A DNA stretch of 64,000 nucleotides, from positions 121,359 through 185,358 of the forward strand of contig NZ_FUXJ01000008.1 of the NCBI RefSeq assembly GCF_900167045.1, read 5' to 3'. This document shows positions 55,737 through 64,000 of the stretch, one piece after another (position 1 is the stretch's first letter; each line of letters starts with the position of its first letter). The notes below the pieces were generated by a model, which ran no database searches, was not told the origin of the DNA, and was given only the letters and a program-made list of their open reading frames with translations. Position numbers and translations under genes: made by a program. Source of the DNA: Legionella maceachernii (lineage in GTDB: Bacteria > Pseudomonadota > Gammaproteobacteria > Legionellales > Legionellaceae).

Positions 55737-57131
55737 ATGAAAATTTCCCTTGAGAATTCACCCAAAATTTGTGTCATTGGCGCTGGACCTTGTGGTATCA
55801 CTACTGCAAAAAATTTATTGCAACAGGGTTTAACGGATTTTACTGTATTTGAAAAAAATCATCGTTTGGGAGGTAATTGGGTTTTTGACGAAACGAATGA
55901 ACACTCAAGTGTTTATGAAACAACTCATATCATTAGTTCTAAGCGTCTCTCCCAATTCGAAGACTACCCAATGCCTTTTGAGTATTCTGATTATCCTTCG
56001 CATAGTCAAATACTGCGTTATTTTGAGGATTACGCGCAGCATTTTGGTGTTAATGACTATATTCAATTCAATACTTGCGTCGAGAGAGTTATCCCGCTAT
56101 CTGAAAATGAATGGCTGGTGAGTTATAAGAATGAAAAGGGCATCCATGAAGAAATTTTTAATTATGTGTTAGTCGCCAATGGGCATCATTGGGATCCAAT
56201 AATGCCGACATTTTGTGGTGAATTCAGTGGTGAAATCCTTCACTCTCATCAATACAAGTGTTCAGCACCGTTTAAGGGCAAAAGAGTGCTTGTCGTGGGA
56301 GGGGGCAATTCAGCATGCGATATTGCTGTAGAAATTTCACGACACTCACCAAAAACCTGCATCAGTTTACGACGTGGTCAACATATTTTTCCAAAATTTG
56401 TATTTGGTAAACCCACGGATATTATGTTTTCTTTTGTGAATTGGATGCCTTATTGGCCGAAACAATTATTAGCTGCTGCCATAATCCGTATTATTCAAGG
56501 CAGGTATCCAAAATATCATTTAGAAAAACCGAAATGTAAACCGCAAGAAATTCACCCCACGATTAATTCTGAACTGCTCTATTATATCAGGCACGGTAAA
56601 ATTCAGCCGCGTCGAGCTATTGATCGATTCGATGGGAATACAGTGCATTTTGTGGATGGTCGGCAGGATGAATTTGATGTCATTATTTTTGCGACAGGCT
56701 ATCAAATTAGTTTTCCCTTCTTTGATAAACAACTCCTCGATTTCAGCACATTAGTTAATGTGCCTCTTTATCGAAAAATGATGCATGCTGATTTTAAAAA
56801 TCTCTATTTTATTGGTTTGTTTCAACCCCAGGGTTGCATTTGGCCTCTAGCAGACTACCAAGCCAAAATTGCAGCTAAAATCATTGCGGGTCATTTAGAA
56901 CGTCCGAAACATTTACCTGAAAAAATTAATAAAGAAATAAAAAAATCACGTGCTAGGTTTAAAGCTAACATAAGACATGCATTAGAAGTGGACTATCCCT
57001 CGTTCCGTCGACAGCTTCTACAAGAGTTGAAAAAAGAAAAACGTCAATCTAGACGAGGTGCTGAACCTGAACATACAAATTCATCGAGTCTATGGAAGGC
57101 GCAGATGGAACCGACCACTGAAGCCGAGTGA
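55737..57131 (+). CDS. Flavin-containing monooxygenase (FMO family)
   Basis: The protein is 464 residues. The FAD site is G15-A-G-P-C-G20, a second signature GGNWVFDE follows, and the FMO-identifying sequence appears as FCGEFSGEILHSHQYK, with the NADPH site VVGGGNSACD behind it. FMOs oxygenate soft nucleophiles (N and S) and are common in eukaryotes and scattered in bacteria. The C-terminal 35 residues are basic then acidic and probably disordered. Substrate unknown. It could be co-transcribed with the upstream lipoprotein hydrolase. Confidence 0.88.
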   Translation: MKISLENSPKICVIGAGPCGITTAKNLLQQGLTDFTVFEKNHRLGGNWVFDETNEHSSVYETTHIISSKRLSQFEDYPMPFEYSDYPSHSQILRYFEDYAQHFGVNDYIQFNTCVERVIPLSENEWLVSYKNEKGIHEEIFNYVLVANGHHWDPIMPTFCGEFSGEILHSHQYKCSAPFKGKRVLVVGGGNSACDIAVEISRHSPKTCISLRRGQHIFPKFVFGKPTDIMFSFVNWMPYWPKQLLAAAIIRIIQGRYPKYHLEKPKCKPQEIHPTINSELLYYIRHGKIQPRRAIDRFDGNTVHFVDGRQDEFDVIIFATGYQISFPFFDKQLLDFSTLVNVPLYRKMMHADFKNLYFIGLFQPQGCIWPLADYQAKIAAKIIAGHLERPKHLPEKINKEIKKSRARFKANIRHALEVDYPSFRRQLLQELKKEKRQSRRGAEPEHTNSSSLWKAQMEPTTEAE

Positions 57132-57568
57132 TTATTCACTTTTTACATCTCAAAATAAAAGATAGGTTGGGCCTTGGCTCAACCTGTGAATCATCTTTCC
57201 AAAATCATTCAATTGCACTTTAGTGAAATTAATTCTATGCAGCAATAGCCCCTAGTATAAGCACATCGCCTTTGTCATTCTTCAATTGAAAAAATAAAAA
57301 CAATATGTACAATAGCTGATTATTTTGAGTTTTAACAGGAAGGGTAGATGTTATCCAAGACGATCCATTATTGGCAAGGGTTATCCAAATCCATTGATTT
57401 GATGAAGCAGGAGTTACCTCAAGCCAGAGAAGTTTTTCCATAAGCTATATGTCTTTTAAGATCGCATAGTAGTGCTCTAAAACGACATCGATTAGAACTG
57501 CGAATTGGCAATCCCTTTGGCAATTTCATTTGCCCAAAGTGAACTCTTATAGTTAACGTAGAGAAATA
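57132..57568. other. Intergenic region before the 707-residue unknown
   Basis: These 437 bp hold no gene I can support. A minus-strand frame at 57235-57441 (68 codons) has no ribosome-binding site and no recognisable features. A short GGTTGGGCC...GGCTCAACC inverted repeat near 57163-57184 could terminate the monooxygenase gene. Confidence 0.45.
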
Positions 57569-59692
57569 ATGTATTTTAAAGATTGGTGTTTTCTTTCTTA
57601 TGGGATTAGCCTTTTTGCCGAAGGGAAAACAGTCAATAGTGTGTTTATCCCTTTAGTTCCCTTTACATTCATAAACTCGCAATTTGTTGCTGATAATAGA
57701 GGGTATTTTCTGGCTCATGATAACTCTCTAGGCGTCGTATTTCCGAAAGAAAATTATGACAATTTAATGACACGGATTCGCTCAGAATTTCGATCAGCTT
57801 TTCCCGATGAGGTTAATGAAAATCAGAATGGAAATCAGTTTAAAAATTATAAAAATAATTATTTCTTTGAACTGGGATTAAACGATGAGCTGGAAATAAA
57901 ATATAAGGCGTCCGCTAATATTTATATCACTTTAGCCAATAAACAGGCAAGGCCTGCATTCATGGTTCGTTTTGCTCATTATTATCCTCAAATTGGTTTT
58001 GATCCATTAACCTCTAACGAAGTTATTGCAATGCCTCCGACATTTTTAGAAGAATTAAAAAAGCGATACTATCAGAGTACATTTTCTGAAATTAGTCTTG
58101 CTACTGATCTTGAATCACTAAAGGCGCATGAAGTGCGTATAGGGCAATTGCTGCAAGCGGTTAGCGAAAATGCTTTAATTTTGAATGGGGCTAATAAATT
58201 ATTTTTGGATTATGACAATGATCCCCCCCTCAATCTTACCAATGAATCGGCTTGCAGTGCTTACGCGTTATCATTAAGTGTTTTCGCTGAGATCAATCAT
58301 TATACGTTATCGCCGGTGGATTATCGCAGATTGCAAATCGCATCAACGCGGTTGGCAGCGTATGATGATCAGCAAAATCTACGGCAAAGCCTCAAATCAG
58401 ACATTGTTTTTCTGCACTCCCTTAAAGAAAAGTTTTTTAGTTATGTACTAAAAATATCAGATCCTATTAACGGTGCTTGCCCTTTGATTACTGAGTTACC
58501 ACGAGAATACTGTAAGTATCTACTAACAGCCATTCAGAATAATACGGAGGATTTGCTTGAGGGTAATTCTGATGCATTTCTTAAACCTAATGCTTTTTTT
58601 AGAGCAATGCGCTTTTTTCCAGACGAACAAGGCCAATCGGATACGGATGAGATTGTTCTACACGGTGGGCCAACACGAGGGCATTTTTCCATATTCCGCA
58701 TAGTCAAGATTGGAGTTCTTGCGAACGGTCAGCTTGCTGGACCTGATGATAAGCCTCATCATTTTGATTATTTTAAAATTGAAAATAACTTAGGTTCTCA
58801 GTCTAGGGGTCAAAATCTTAAGACAAAAACTTGTTTGGGAACTTATGTGACCAAATTAAGGCCTATTGTTTTTAGTATCGGAGGGGAGATGGTGCCTCTC
58901 AATATTGATCCTTTTGTTCAACCGGAATTCTATCAAATTGTCATGAAGAATACATTGAGAGAATTAATTAAAACAGAGCGGCTACTTTCCTTTTATCGAG
59001 AGCCTGATCCCGGTTTTGATAATGATGATTACTCTCCGGTAAATAGTCGAGAAGCTCAGGAGTGGACCCGTTTATATCGGTTAAGAGAGCTTCTTAGTGG
59101 TGTTCCTTATACGAAACCCATTAATTATTTTATTCGAGATCCAATTCGACCAAGTATTCGTTATGTGTATTTTGCGTGCAATCAACAAGGTTATATCCAG
59201 GAGGGTGGAAGTTGTCCTATTTTTTCAATCAAAAGTTTTTTGGATAGTGTCATGGGAATTGATATTAATAGCCATCATACTAACTTTGGACAGCAAAATA
59301 ATGCTCAGGGTTATGTTTGTGCCTTGCAAGCCGCATTAGTGAGAGTGCAGCAGCGAATCCGCGAAGTGGAACCTTTAAAAATTATGGGGGGGAAACTGGA
59401 TATTTATACTTGGTTTAGAGATTTTAAAAAATTTCTGAGAGTTCGCGGTAATGTGGAGGGAGTATCCCTAGAAAAATCGAGTGAATATGATTTTTGCATC
59501 AAAATTACTGATACTTCACTTAAAAGAAAATGGCACGAATTTTTTGCTGAATATCAAAAAGAAAATGTCTGTCCTCGAAATAGAACGCCATACTTTTTTG
59601 GGGAACGATTGGCAATGGCTCCGGTTCGCGTGCTTAAGCCCGCTCAACCTAGTGTGACTAATAACACAAGTTCATCAGGGATAAGATTATGA
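57569..59692 (+). CDS. Large unknown protein (candidate effector)
   Basis: The protein is 707 residues, soluble, with no signal peptide, repeats or recognised domain. It is a mixture of beta-rich (1-160, 370-470) and helical sequence. Two Cys-containing motifs (FACNQQGYIQEGGSCPIF, and GYVCALQAALVRVQQRI) and a HGGPTRGHFSIFRIVKIG segment could be catalytic but match nothing known to me. The C-terminal 25 residues are Ser/Thr/Asn-rich. It is a single gene convergent by 6 bp with the wHTH-like gene; size and isolation are typical of Legionella effector genes. Confidence 0.5.
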   Translation: MYFKDWCFLSYGISLFAEGKTVNSVFIPLVPFTFINSQFVADNRGYFLAHDNSLGVVFPKENYDNLMTRIRSEFRSAFPDEVNENQNGNQFKNYKNNYFFELGLNDELEIKYKASANIYITLANKQARPAFMVRFAHYYPQIGFDPLTSNEVIAMPPTFLEELKKRYYQSTFSEISLATDLESLKAHEVRIGQLLQAVSENALILNGANKLFLDYDNDPPLNLTNESACSAYALSLSVFAEINHYTLSPVDYRRLQIASTRLAAYDDQQNLRQSLKSDIVFLHSLKEKFFSYVLKISDPINGACPLITELPREYCKYLLTAIQNNTEDLLEGNSDAFLKPNAFFRAMRFFPDEQGQSDTDEIVLHGGPTRGHFSIFRIVKIGVLANGQLAGPDDKPHHFDYFKIENNLGSQSRGQNLKTKTCLGTYVTKLRPIVFSIGGEMVPLNIDPFVQPEFYQIVMKNTLRELIKTERLLSFYREPDPGFDNDDYSPVNSREAQEWTRLYRLRELLSGVPYTKPINYFIRDPIRPSIRYVYFACNQQGYIQEGGSCPIFSIKSFLDSVMGIDINSHHTNFGQQNNAQGYVCALQAALVRVQQRIREVEPLKIMGGKLDIYTWFRDFKKFLRVRGNVEGVSLEKSSEYDFCIKITDTSLKRKWHEFFAEYQKENVCPRNRTPYFFGERLAMAPVRVLKPAQPSVTNNTSSSGIRL

Positions 59693-59959
59693 ATAGATAT
59701 TCGCTAAAACAACCTGAAGTCCCGCTTCTGTTAAAGAAAGATAATTATAATTGGGATCAACCGTTGTACGTTCTATCCACTCATTAGCAATACAAGTATC
59801 CGTTAATTTTTGTGCTTCTTCTAAGCTAACGGGGATTCCTAATTTTACTGAAAGTATACCAGCCGCCTCTTCATCAATATTTAAAAACACTTGATCACGG
59901 GTTAGGCCTTGTGCTTTCATTTCGTCATAAAATAATTTCAAAATATCCATTTCATTCAT
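59687..59959 (-). CDS. Small winged-helix-like protein
   Basis: The protein is 90 residues with AAGGAT before the ATG at 59959. The C-terminal two thirds resemble a winged helix: helices at about 25-55 (SVKLGIPVSLEEAQKLTDTC), then IANEWIERTTVD and a wing-like strand pair NYNYLSLTEAGLQVV. It could be a DNA-binding or protein-interaction module; no partner is evident. It overlaps the end of the 707-residue gene by 6 bp on the opposite strand. Confidence 0.55.
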   Translation of the reverse strand: MNEMDILKLFYDEMKAQGLTRDQVFLNIDEEAAGILSVKLGIPVSLEEAQKLTDTCIANEWIERTTVDPNYNYLSLTEAGLQVVLANIYS

Positions 59960-60004
59960 TACGTCTATCCTTTTAAGAAGGTTATACCATAAAGATAGCT
60001 TAAT

Positions 60005-60436
60005 TTAGGCTTGCTTAAGATGGAGTTTAATTTTTTCAAGTACGTCTTCGATATGCTCTTCATTTTCATACCTCGTCCTTGGCCAAAAAAAACCTTTTAA
60101 GCCATCATGTTGATTTCTGGGGACGATATGCACATGTAGATGCGGAATGCTCTGGCTTACGACATTATTCATAGCGATAAAACTACCCTTTGCTTCCATG
60201 GCTTTTTCGACTGCAGCTCCAATGTGTTGCGTTAAAATAAACAAGGGGCTAACCAGCGAAGTAGGCAGATCATAAAGTGTTTTGTAATGCGCTTTAGGGG
60301 CTAAAAGAGTATGGCCAGGGAAGAGGGGACGATGATCTAAAAAAGCAATAAATTGCTCGTCTTCGAAGAGAATATAAGCTTTCTCTTGTTTCTTAACAAT
60401 TAAATCGATCACACAGCTGGTTTCTTGGATTGGCAT
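60005..60436 (-). CDS. HIT-family hydrolase
   Basis: The protein is 143 residues from the ATG at 60436 with AAGGAC upstream; a TTG start 18 bp earlier is less likely. The histidine triad is SIPHLHVHIVPR (HxHxHxx), where the central His forms the nucleotidyl intermediate. HIT proteins hydrolyse nucleotide conjugates such as adenosine phosphoramidates. It follows rimO on the same strand and may be co-transcribed. Confidence 0.9.
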   Translation of the reverse strand: MPIQETSCVIDLIVKKQEKAYILFEDEQFIAFLDHRPLFPGHTLLAPKAHYKTLYDLPTSLVSPLFILTQHIGAAVEKAMEAKGSFIAMNNVVSQSIPHLHVHIVPRNQHDGLKGFFWPRTRYENEEHIEDVLEKIKLHLKQA

Positions 60437-60487
60437 TATTGTCCTTATTGTCAAACCCGCTTCCGGATGAACCCCAGAGGGTATTAT

Positions 60488-61798
60488 TTACTCCATTATC
60501 TCGGCATACAAATCATAATCATCGCTATCAGTGATCACCACTTCAATTTTATCACCTACTTTGATCTGATCTGAAGGAGGTAAGAAAACAACGCCATCAA
60601 TTTCTGGCGCATCACTTTTACTGCGTGCAATAATATGCTCTTCATTCTTTTCATCCACCAAAACCGTTTGCGTCGAACCGATTTTGGCTTCTAATTTAGC
60701 GCGACTGATTTCCATTTGAACTTGCATAAATCGATGGTAGCGTTCTTCTTTTATTGTTTGGGGTACAGGGTTAGCCAGTTCATTCGCCTTGGCACCCTCG
60801 ACAGGCGAATATTGAAAGCAGCCTACTCGATCTAGGCGTGCGATGTGTAAGAAATCAAGCAGTTCTTCAAATTCTTCTTCAGTTTCTCCCGGAAAGCCAA
60901 CGATAAACGTTGAGCGAAGCGTAATATCGGGACACATGTCCCGCCATTGGGCAATGCGAGCTAAAGTGTTCTCACTGTTAGCAGGGCGTTTCATTGCTTT
61001 CAATACACGCGAATTGGCATGCTGTAGTGGGATATCTAAGTAAGGTAGCAAAAGACCGTCGCGCATTAATGGGATAATTTCATCCACATGTGGGTAAGGA
61101 TACACATAATGTAAACGAACCCAAATACCTAGCTCACCCAGCTGCTCGCATAAATCATAAAATTGGGTTTTAACGGTTTTATCTTGCCATGTGACGGGTT
61201 GATAGCGGGTGTCAATGCCATAAGCACTGGTGTCTTGGGAGATCACGAGTAATTCTTGTACTCCTGCATCCTTTAATCGTTTCGCTTCACTGAGTACCTG
61301 GGGCAGTGGATAGCTTTGTAATTTTCCGCGCATACTTGGGATAATGCAGAAAGTGCATTTTTGGTTGCATCCCTCAGAAATTTTTAAATAGGCGTAATGC
61401 CTAGGCGTTAATTTAATCCCCTGGGGCGGAATAAGTTGAGTGAAGGGATCAGTAGGTGGTGGTAGGTGTTGGTGTACGGCACGAACGACCTCCTCATAAG
61501 CATGGGCACCGCTAATGTGCAGTACATCAGGACAGGCTTCACGAATAAGTTCAGCTTTAGCCCCCAGGCAACCTGTGACAATGACCCGACCATTTTCTGC
61601 CATTGCTTCGTTAATGGTATCCAGTGATTCAGTCACTGCCGCATCAATGAACCCACAGGTATTGACAACAACGACCCCGGCATCTTGATAACTGGATACC
61701 AGTTCGTAGCCCTGAGCACGTAATTGAGTAATGATTCGTTCCGAGTCAACTAATGCTTTAGGACATCCTAAACTGACAAAGCCCACTTTATGATTCAT
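60488..61798 (-). CDS. rimO: Ribosomal protein uS12 (Asp) methylthiotransferase
   Basis: The protein is 436 residues and holds two Fe-S clusters. The N-terminal UPF0004 domain has Cys12, Cys48 and Cys77 (TGCLGAK). The radical SAM site is C144-NQK-C148-TF-C151, with a C-terminal TRAM domain (about 370-436). It methylthiolates the conserved Asp of ribosomal protein S12. The full length and the cysteine spacing support RimO rather than MiaB. The HIT gene follows on the same strand. Confidence 0.95.
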   Translation of the reverse strand: MNHKVGFVSLGCPKALVDSERIITQLRAQGYELVSSYQDAGVVVVNTCGFIDAAVTESLDTINEAMAENGRVIVTGCLGAKAELIREACPDVLHISGAHAYEEVVRAVHQHLPPPTDPFTQLIPPQGIKLTPRHYAYLKISEGCNQKCTFCIIPSMRGKLQSYPLPQVLSEAKRLKDAGVQELLVISQDTSAYGIDTRYQPVTWQDKTVKTQFYDLCEQLGELGIWVRLHYVYPYPHVDEIIPLMRDGLLLPYLDIPLQHANSRVLKAMKRPANSENTLARIAQWRDMCPDITLRSTFIVGFPGETEEEFEELLDFLHIARLDRVGCFQYSPVEGAKANELANPVPQTIKEERYHRFMQVQMEISRAKLEAKIGSTQTVLVDEKNEEHIIARSKSDAPEIDGVVFLPPSDQIKVGDKIEVVITDSDDYDLYAEIME

Positions 61799-62008
61799 AA
61801 TTTTCTGTCTGTAAAAAAAGTGGGCGAAATTATACCGCTTCTGAGGCTAAGTTGTCTAATGAGGTTGTATAGGATTTGCCGCATCTATTTACAATACATC
61901 ATTCAGAGTAACCTGCGAGATGTGTCGCTACGCTATTGAGCCCTGTTCACTCTATTAAATATAACAAAGGATTAGGTTGTGAAGCCTATATTTACTTAAT
62001 TTTATTAA
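61799..62008. other. Intergenic sequence between rimO and the DUF559 cassette
   Basis: About 210 bp with no ORF I can support, probably including the rimO promoter. The next 144 bp belong to the left inverted repeat of the cassette. Confidence 0.5.
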
Positions 62009-62152
62009 GCAGCGTCCCTAAATTTTTTTGATCGTTATCTAGACTGAATCTGAACACCAGGTTTTTGCGATTACTTCGATCTGCCCCCTCTCCCGCGCTA
62101 GGAATTTGAGTAGTATGATGATGCTTTTCGCGGTGAGGGTTAGGGAGAGGGA
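62009..62152 (+). repeat. Left inverted repeat of the DUF559 cassette
   Basis: It is the reverse complement of 62534-62678 at roughly 85% identity by eye. The core TTTTTGCGATTACTTCGATC continuing into TGCCCCCTCTCCCG (62063-62096) is almost perfect. It ends directly at the start codon of the enclosed gene, with GGGAGAGGGA as probable ribosome-binding site. Confidence 0.85.
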
Positions 62153-62488
62153 ATGGAAAAATCTGTGTTAAGGCAGCGAGCCCGCGATTTAAGGAAAAAC
62201 AGCACAGATGCTGAAAGGCATCTATGGTACTATCTTCGCGCGAATAGACTTGGATTTAAATTCAAGAGACAAGTACCAATAGGCGTATACATCGTTGATT
62301 TTGTCTGTCTTGAAAAACGACTGATTATCGAGCTTGATGGTGGTCAACATATGGAGAATCAAATTTACGATATGAAGCGTACTGATTGGCTAAAGACACG
62401 TGGGTTTAAAGTGTTGCGTTTTTGGAATCATAATATCTTTCAGCAAACGACATCAGTTCTCGAGGTTATCAAGTCTGCTCTACTTTAA
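62153..62488 (+). CDS. DUF559 (Vsr-like PD-(D/E)XK nuclease fold) protein
   Basis: The protein is 111 residues. RARDLRKNSTDAERHLWYYLR opens the DUF559 signature, and the nuclease-fold core is seen as I48-V-D49-F...R-L-I-I-E60-L-D62-G-G-Q-H66. These are the Asp/Glu-x-Asp residues of Vsr-like very short patch repair endonucleases. The complete gene lies inside a pair of 145-bp inverted repeats, its start codon touching the left one. Activity on DNA is plausible but unproven for most DUF559 proteins. Confidence 0.9.
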   Translation: MEKSVLRQRARDLRKNSTDAERHLWYYLRANRLGFKFKRQVPIGVYIVDFVCLEKRLIIELDGGQHMENQIYDMKRTDWLKTRGFKVLRFWNHNIFQQTTSVLEVIKSALL

Positions 62489-62533
62489 AGCCAACAAGGA
62501 GACCATCTCTCATTGTCAATGACCATCCGTGAG

Positions 62534-62678
62534 ATCCCTCTCCCCAACCCTCTCCCGCGAAAAGCATCATCATACTATTCAAATTCCTAGCACGGGAGAG
62601 GGGGCAGATCGAAGTAATCGCAAAAATTTGTACTTAGGTTCAATTGGGATAACTATCAAAAAAACTTTGGGACGTTGC
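62534..62678 (-). repeat. Right inverted repeat of the DUF559 cassette
   Basis: Reverse complement of the left repeat at 62009-62152, beginning TCCCTCTCCCC and ending GGGACGTTGC. The two repeats and the gene make a unit of 670 bp. I see no clear target-site duplication outside the ends. Confidence 0.85.
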
Positions 62679-63124
62679 GTAGGATATTAAATTTCTATTG
62701 AAACTTTTGGGGTAGGCTAGATTATTTTCTTAAAGCATTTAATAATTTTTAGGAAATATGAAAAAACAAAATTCATGACACTTGCAAGACCTGCTCTCTA
62801 GCATAAAAATATTTAGAACTTTTGGAGTTAGGCTTAACTTCCGCAAGAGGTTTATTTGCAAGAAGGCGCATGGGAAAACTGAGTTTTTAAAATAAGATTG
62901 TATACCTGCAGCTCAATTTCATTGTTTAAAAAAGCATGGTATAAACTGCAAAAATTTTTTCCTAGAAAGAAGAAAAGATAGCTCAAGTAAATTCAATAGA
63001 AAATTGTCGAAACAAAGGGACAATAAATAATACGAAAATCAAACCATTAACTATAACACCGTAAAACATAATGGACGTACGAATTTGATTCAATCTATAA
63101 ATGCTATTTTTAGAGCCTTACGTT
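62679..63124. other. Intergenic sequence after the DUF559 cassette
   Basis: About 446 bp of AT-rich sequence without a supported ORF on either strand. A small CCTTACGTTTTAAGG palindrome (about 63116-63130) overlaps the end of the membrane-protein gene and may be its terminator. Confidence 0.5.
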
Positions 63125-63613
63125 TTAAGGCATAGTATATAAAAAATAAAATCCCAACATTGCGCCTATAATCCAGAAAATTAATGAGCAAAATTCTGTA
63201 TATGAAGGTATTCGTGTTCCGCGTAAACTATAAGCCTGTTCAATAAAATATCTAGCGGTAATTTTTTCATTATTGAAATCAATAAATATTTTCTCCAATT
63301 TATTACTCATTTTTTCAAATTTACTTTTTTCGGAGGCAATAGACCAATAAATTAACGCTATTCCAATTAAGAAGGGTACAGCTACTAAAAGCGATATCAT
63401 TCGACTAGTTAATTTATCAAATAATGGGATAACAAAAATAAGTCCACCAGTATTCAATACAAATAGCCAATTTACAATAACTCTATTGGATTCTTGAGAA
63501 ATTTTCTGATAGTACTGGGCGAAGCCACGATATAGATTAACAATTTCTTGAAGATGTGAAGGTTCTAGTTCATTAAGAGGGTAATTATAAGGATCGTCCT
63601 CATTTTTACACAT
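63125..63613 (-). CDS. Membrane protein of unknown function
   Basis: The protein is 162 residues from the ATG at 63613, preferred because AGGA lies 6 bp upstream; a start at 63649 adds 12 residues. Three membrane spans are predicted: two near the middle forming a hairpin (about 47-66 and 72-93, NWLFVLNTGGLIFVIPLF and LVAVPFLIGIALIYW) and one at the C-terminus (SLIFWIIGAMLGFYFLY). The loop 94-135 is charged and helical. No family is recognised. Confidence 0.6.
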   Translation of the reverse strand: MCKNEDDPYNYPLNELEPSHLQEIVNLYRGFAQYYQKISQESNRVIVNWLFVLNTGGLIFVIPLFDKLTSRMISLLVAVPFLIGIALIYWSIASEKSKFEKMSNKLEKIFIDFNNEKITARYFIEQAYSLRGTRIPSYTEFCSLIFWIIGAMLGFYFLYTMP

Positions 63614-63691
63614 ATCTTTTCCTGTAAAAGAGTGAAATTTGTACTCCATTGTATCGACAAATAGAACTATTCACTTTAACAAATAATAGGG

Positions 63692-63742
63692 TCTGTTGAC
63701 AATTCACCTGCCGCCTACGTGCCGCGGCTTGTCCGCGGCATC
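63692..63742. repeat. Dispersed palindromic repeat, copy D (composite)
   Basis: TTGACAATTCACCTG (63696-63710) matches the left half of copy C. CCTACGTGCCGCGGCTTGTC with CGCGG (63714-63738) matches copies A and B, and CCGCGGCTTGTCCGCGG is a near-perfect palindrome. The copy therefore looks like a fusion of the two repeat types. Confidence 0.6.
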
Positions 63743-63843
63743 AATAGATGGTCAAATTAAAAGCTGAACTACCTAATTCATTGATTAATGAAAGCAAATT
63801 CATAATATAACGGCTCAGATACCAAGTATAAAACGAGTTTGCA

Positions 63844-64000
63844 ATGCTAAGACTTATGCTCAATGACGAGCGTTGGTCAAAGCTGAGGGAGATCATGCTA
63901 CAGCACAGGATTTATGACAAGCCCAATCTCCGTAGGATAGTGGAGGCAATGTTATATCGCATGCGGGTTGGGTGCCCTTGGCGTGACCTACCGATAGATT
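63844..64000 (+). mobile_element. IS5-type transposase, N-terminal part (cut by window end)
   Basis: The open frame from the ATG at 63844 runs off the window after 52 codons. It reads MLRLMLNDERWSKLREIML...RIVEAMLYRMRVGCPWRDLPID, the N-terminal DUF4096 segment of IS5-family transposases (LxDxxWxxLxxLL...VEAILYRLRTGCPWRDLP). The inverted repeat and the rest of the element lie outside, so its intactness cannot be judged. Confidence 0.85.

Noticed and set aside
57235..57441. 68-codon minus-strand ORF
   Set aside because: No ribosome-binding site, no recognisable features and it lies between two plus-strand genes.
1..64000. tRNA, rRNA or riboswitch genes
   Set aside because: I looked for cloverleaf ends and common riboswitch cores in the intergenic stretches and saw none; a covariance-model search would be needed to exclude them.

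Overview
The window reads as chromosome from a low-GC gammaproteobacterium of the order Legionellales, most likely a Legionella or a close relative. Three things point there. A normal gammaproteobacterial housekeeping set is present (glnE, suf operon, epmA, dapA, yoaA-tsaB, kdsB, pheA, rimO). Metabolic genes common in this group are present (PPi-type phosphofructokinase, 3-hydroxybutyrate dehydrogenase with acetoacetate decarboxylase). Scattered between them are many single-gene unknowns with eukaryote-like or toxin-like features: ankyrin repeats, a large-clostridial-toxin-like glycosyltransferase, a nuclear localisation-like signal, long coiled coils and cysteine-protease-like motifs. Several of these unknowns carry TTAAT/CTTAA direct repeats with an 11-bp period upstream, the layout of the PmrA box that controls Dot/Icm effectors in Legionella and Coxiella. 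No Dot/Icm structural gene lies in the window, so every effector call is inference.

Layout. 1-9 kb: the 3' part of glnE, a secreted protein, an HPt protein, a VOC protein, an MHS-type MFS transporter, a 90-bp-period array of palindromic repeats (4690-5342), a cyclase-family enzyme, a toxin-like glycosyltransferase and a secreted bicupin. 9-17.6 kb: PPi-phosphofructokinase divergent from the suf operon (Rrf2 regulator, sufB, sufC, sufD, sufS, sufU, sufT) with epmA attached. 17.7-20 kb: three small unknowns, two of them tandem paralogues with hydrophobic cores. 20-24.7 kb: an epimerase, an AddB-like nuclease and two paralogous membrane proteins. 24.8-31.2 kb: three effector-like genes around a thiolase. 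31.8-33.9 kb: adc, bdhA and a glycine-zipper lipoprotein.

34-40.5 kb: dapA with a very short BamC-like lipoprotein, a QEGLA-motif protein, a 7Fe ferredoxin, yoaA, tsaB, a 59-residue Trm112-like protein and kdsB. 40.5-47.5 kb: pheA sits between a 1018-residue coiled-coil protein and a frameshifted, N-terminally truncated paralogue of it. 47.5-52.3 kb: an amino-acid antiporter, yjbQ, a bolA-family gene, a type IV pilin, an unknown GT-B-like protein, acylphosphatase and a tiny membrane protein. 52.3-59.7 kb: an accessory stretch with a basic protein, a YopT/C58-like candidate protease behind a nested dyad promoter, an unknown with a PmrA-like box, two lipoproteins, a flavin monooxygenase and a 707-residue orphan. 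59.7-64 kb: a small wHTH-like protein, a HIT protein, rimO, a DUF559 nuclease-like gene framed by an inverted repeat of about 145 bp, a membrane protein and the start of an IS5-type transposase cut by the window end.

The most unusual items are the inverted-repeat-DUF559-inverted-repeat cassette, the C58-like gene and its operator, the His/Cys protein with a nuclear signal, the coiled-coil gene/pseudogene pair and the palindrome array. All calls come from reading the sequence; no database search was run.
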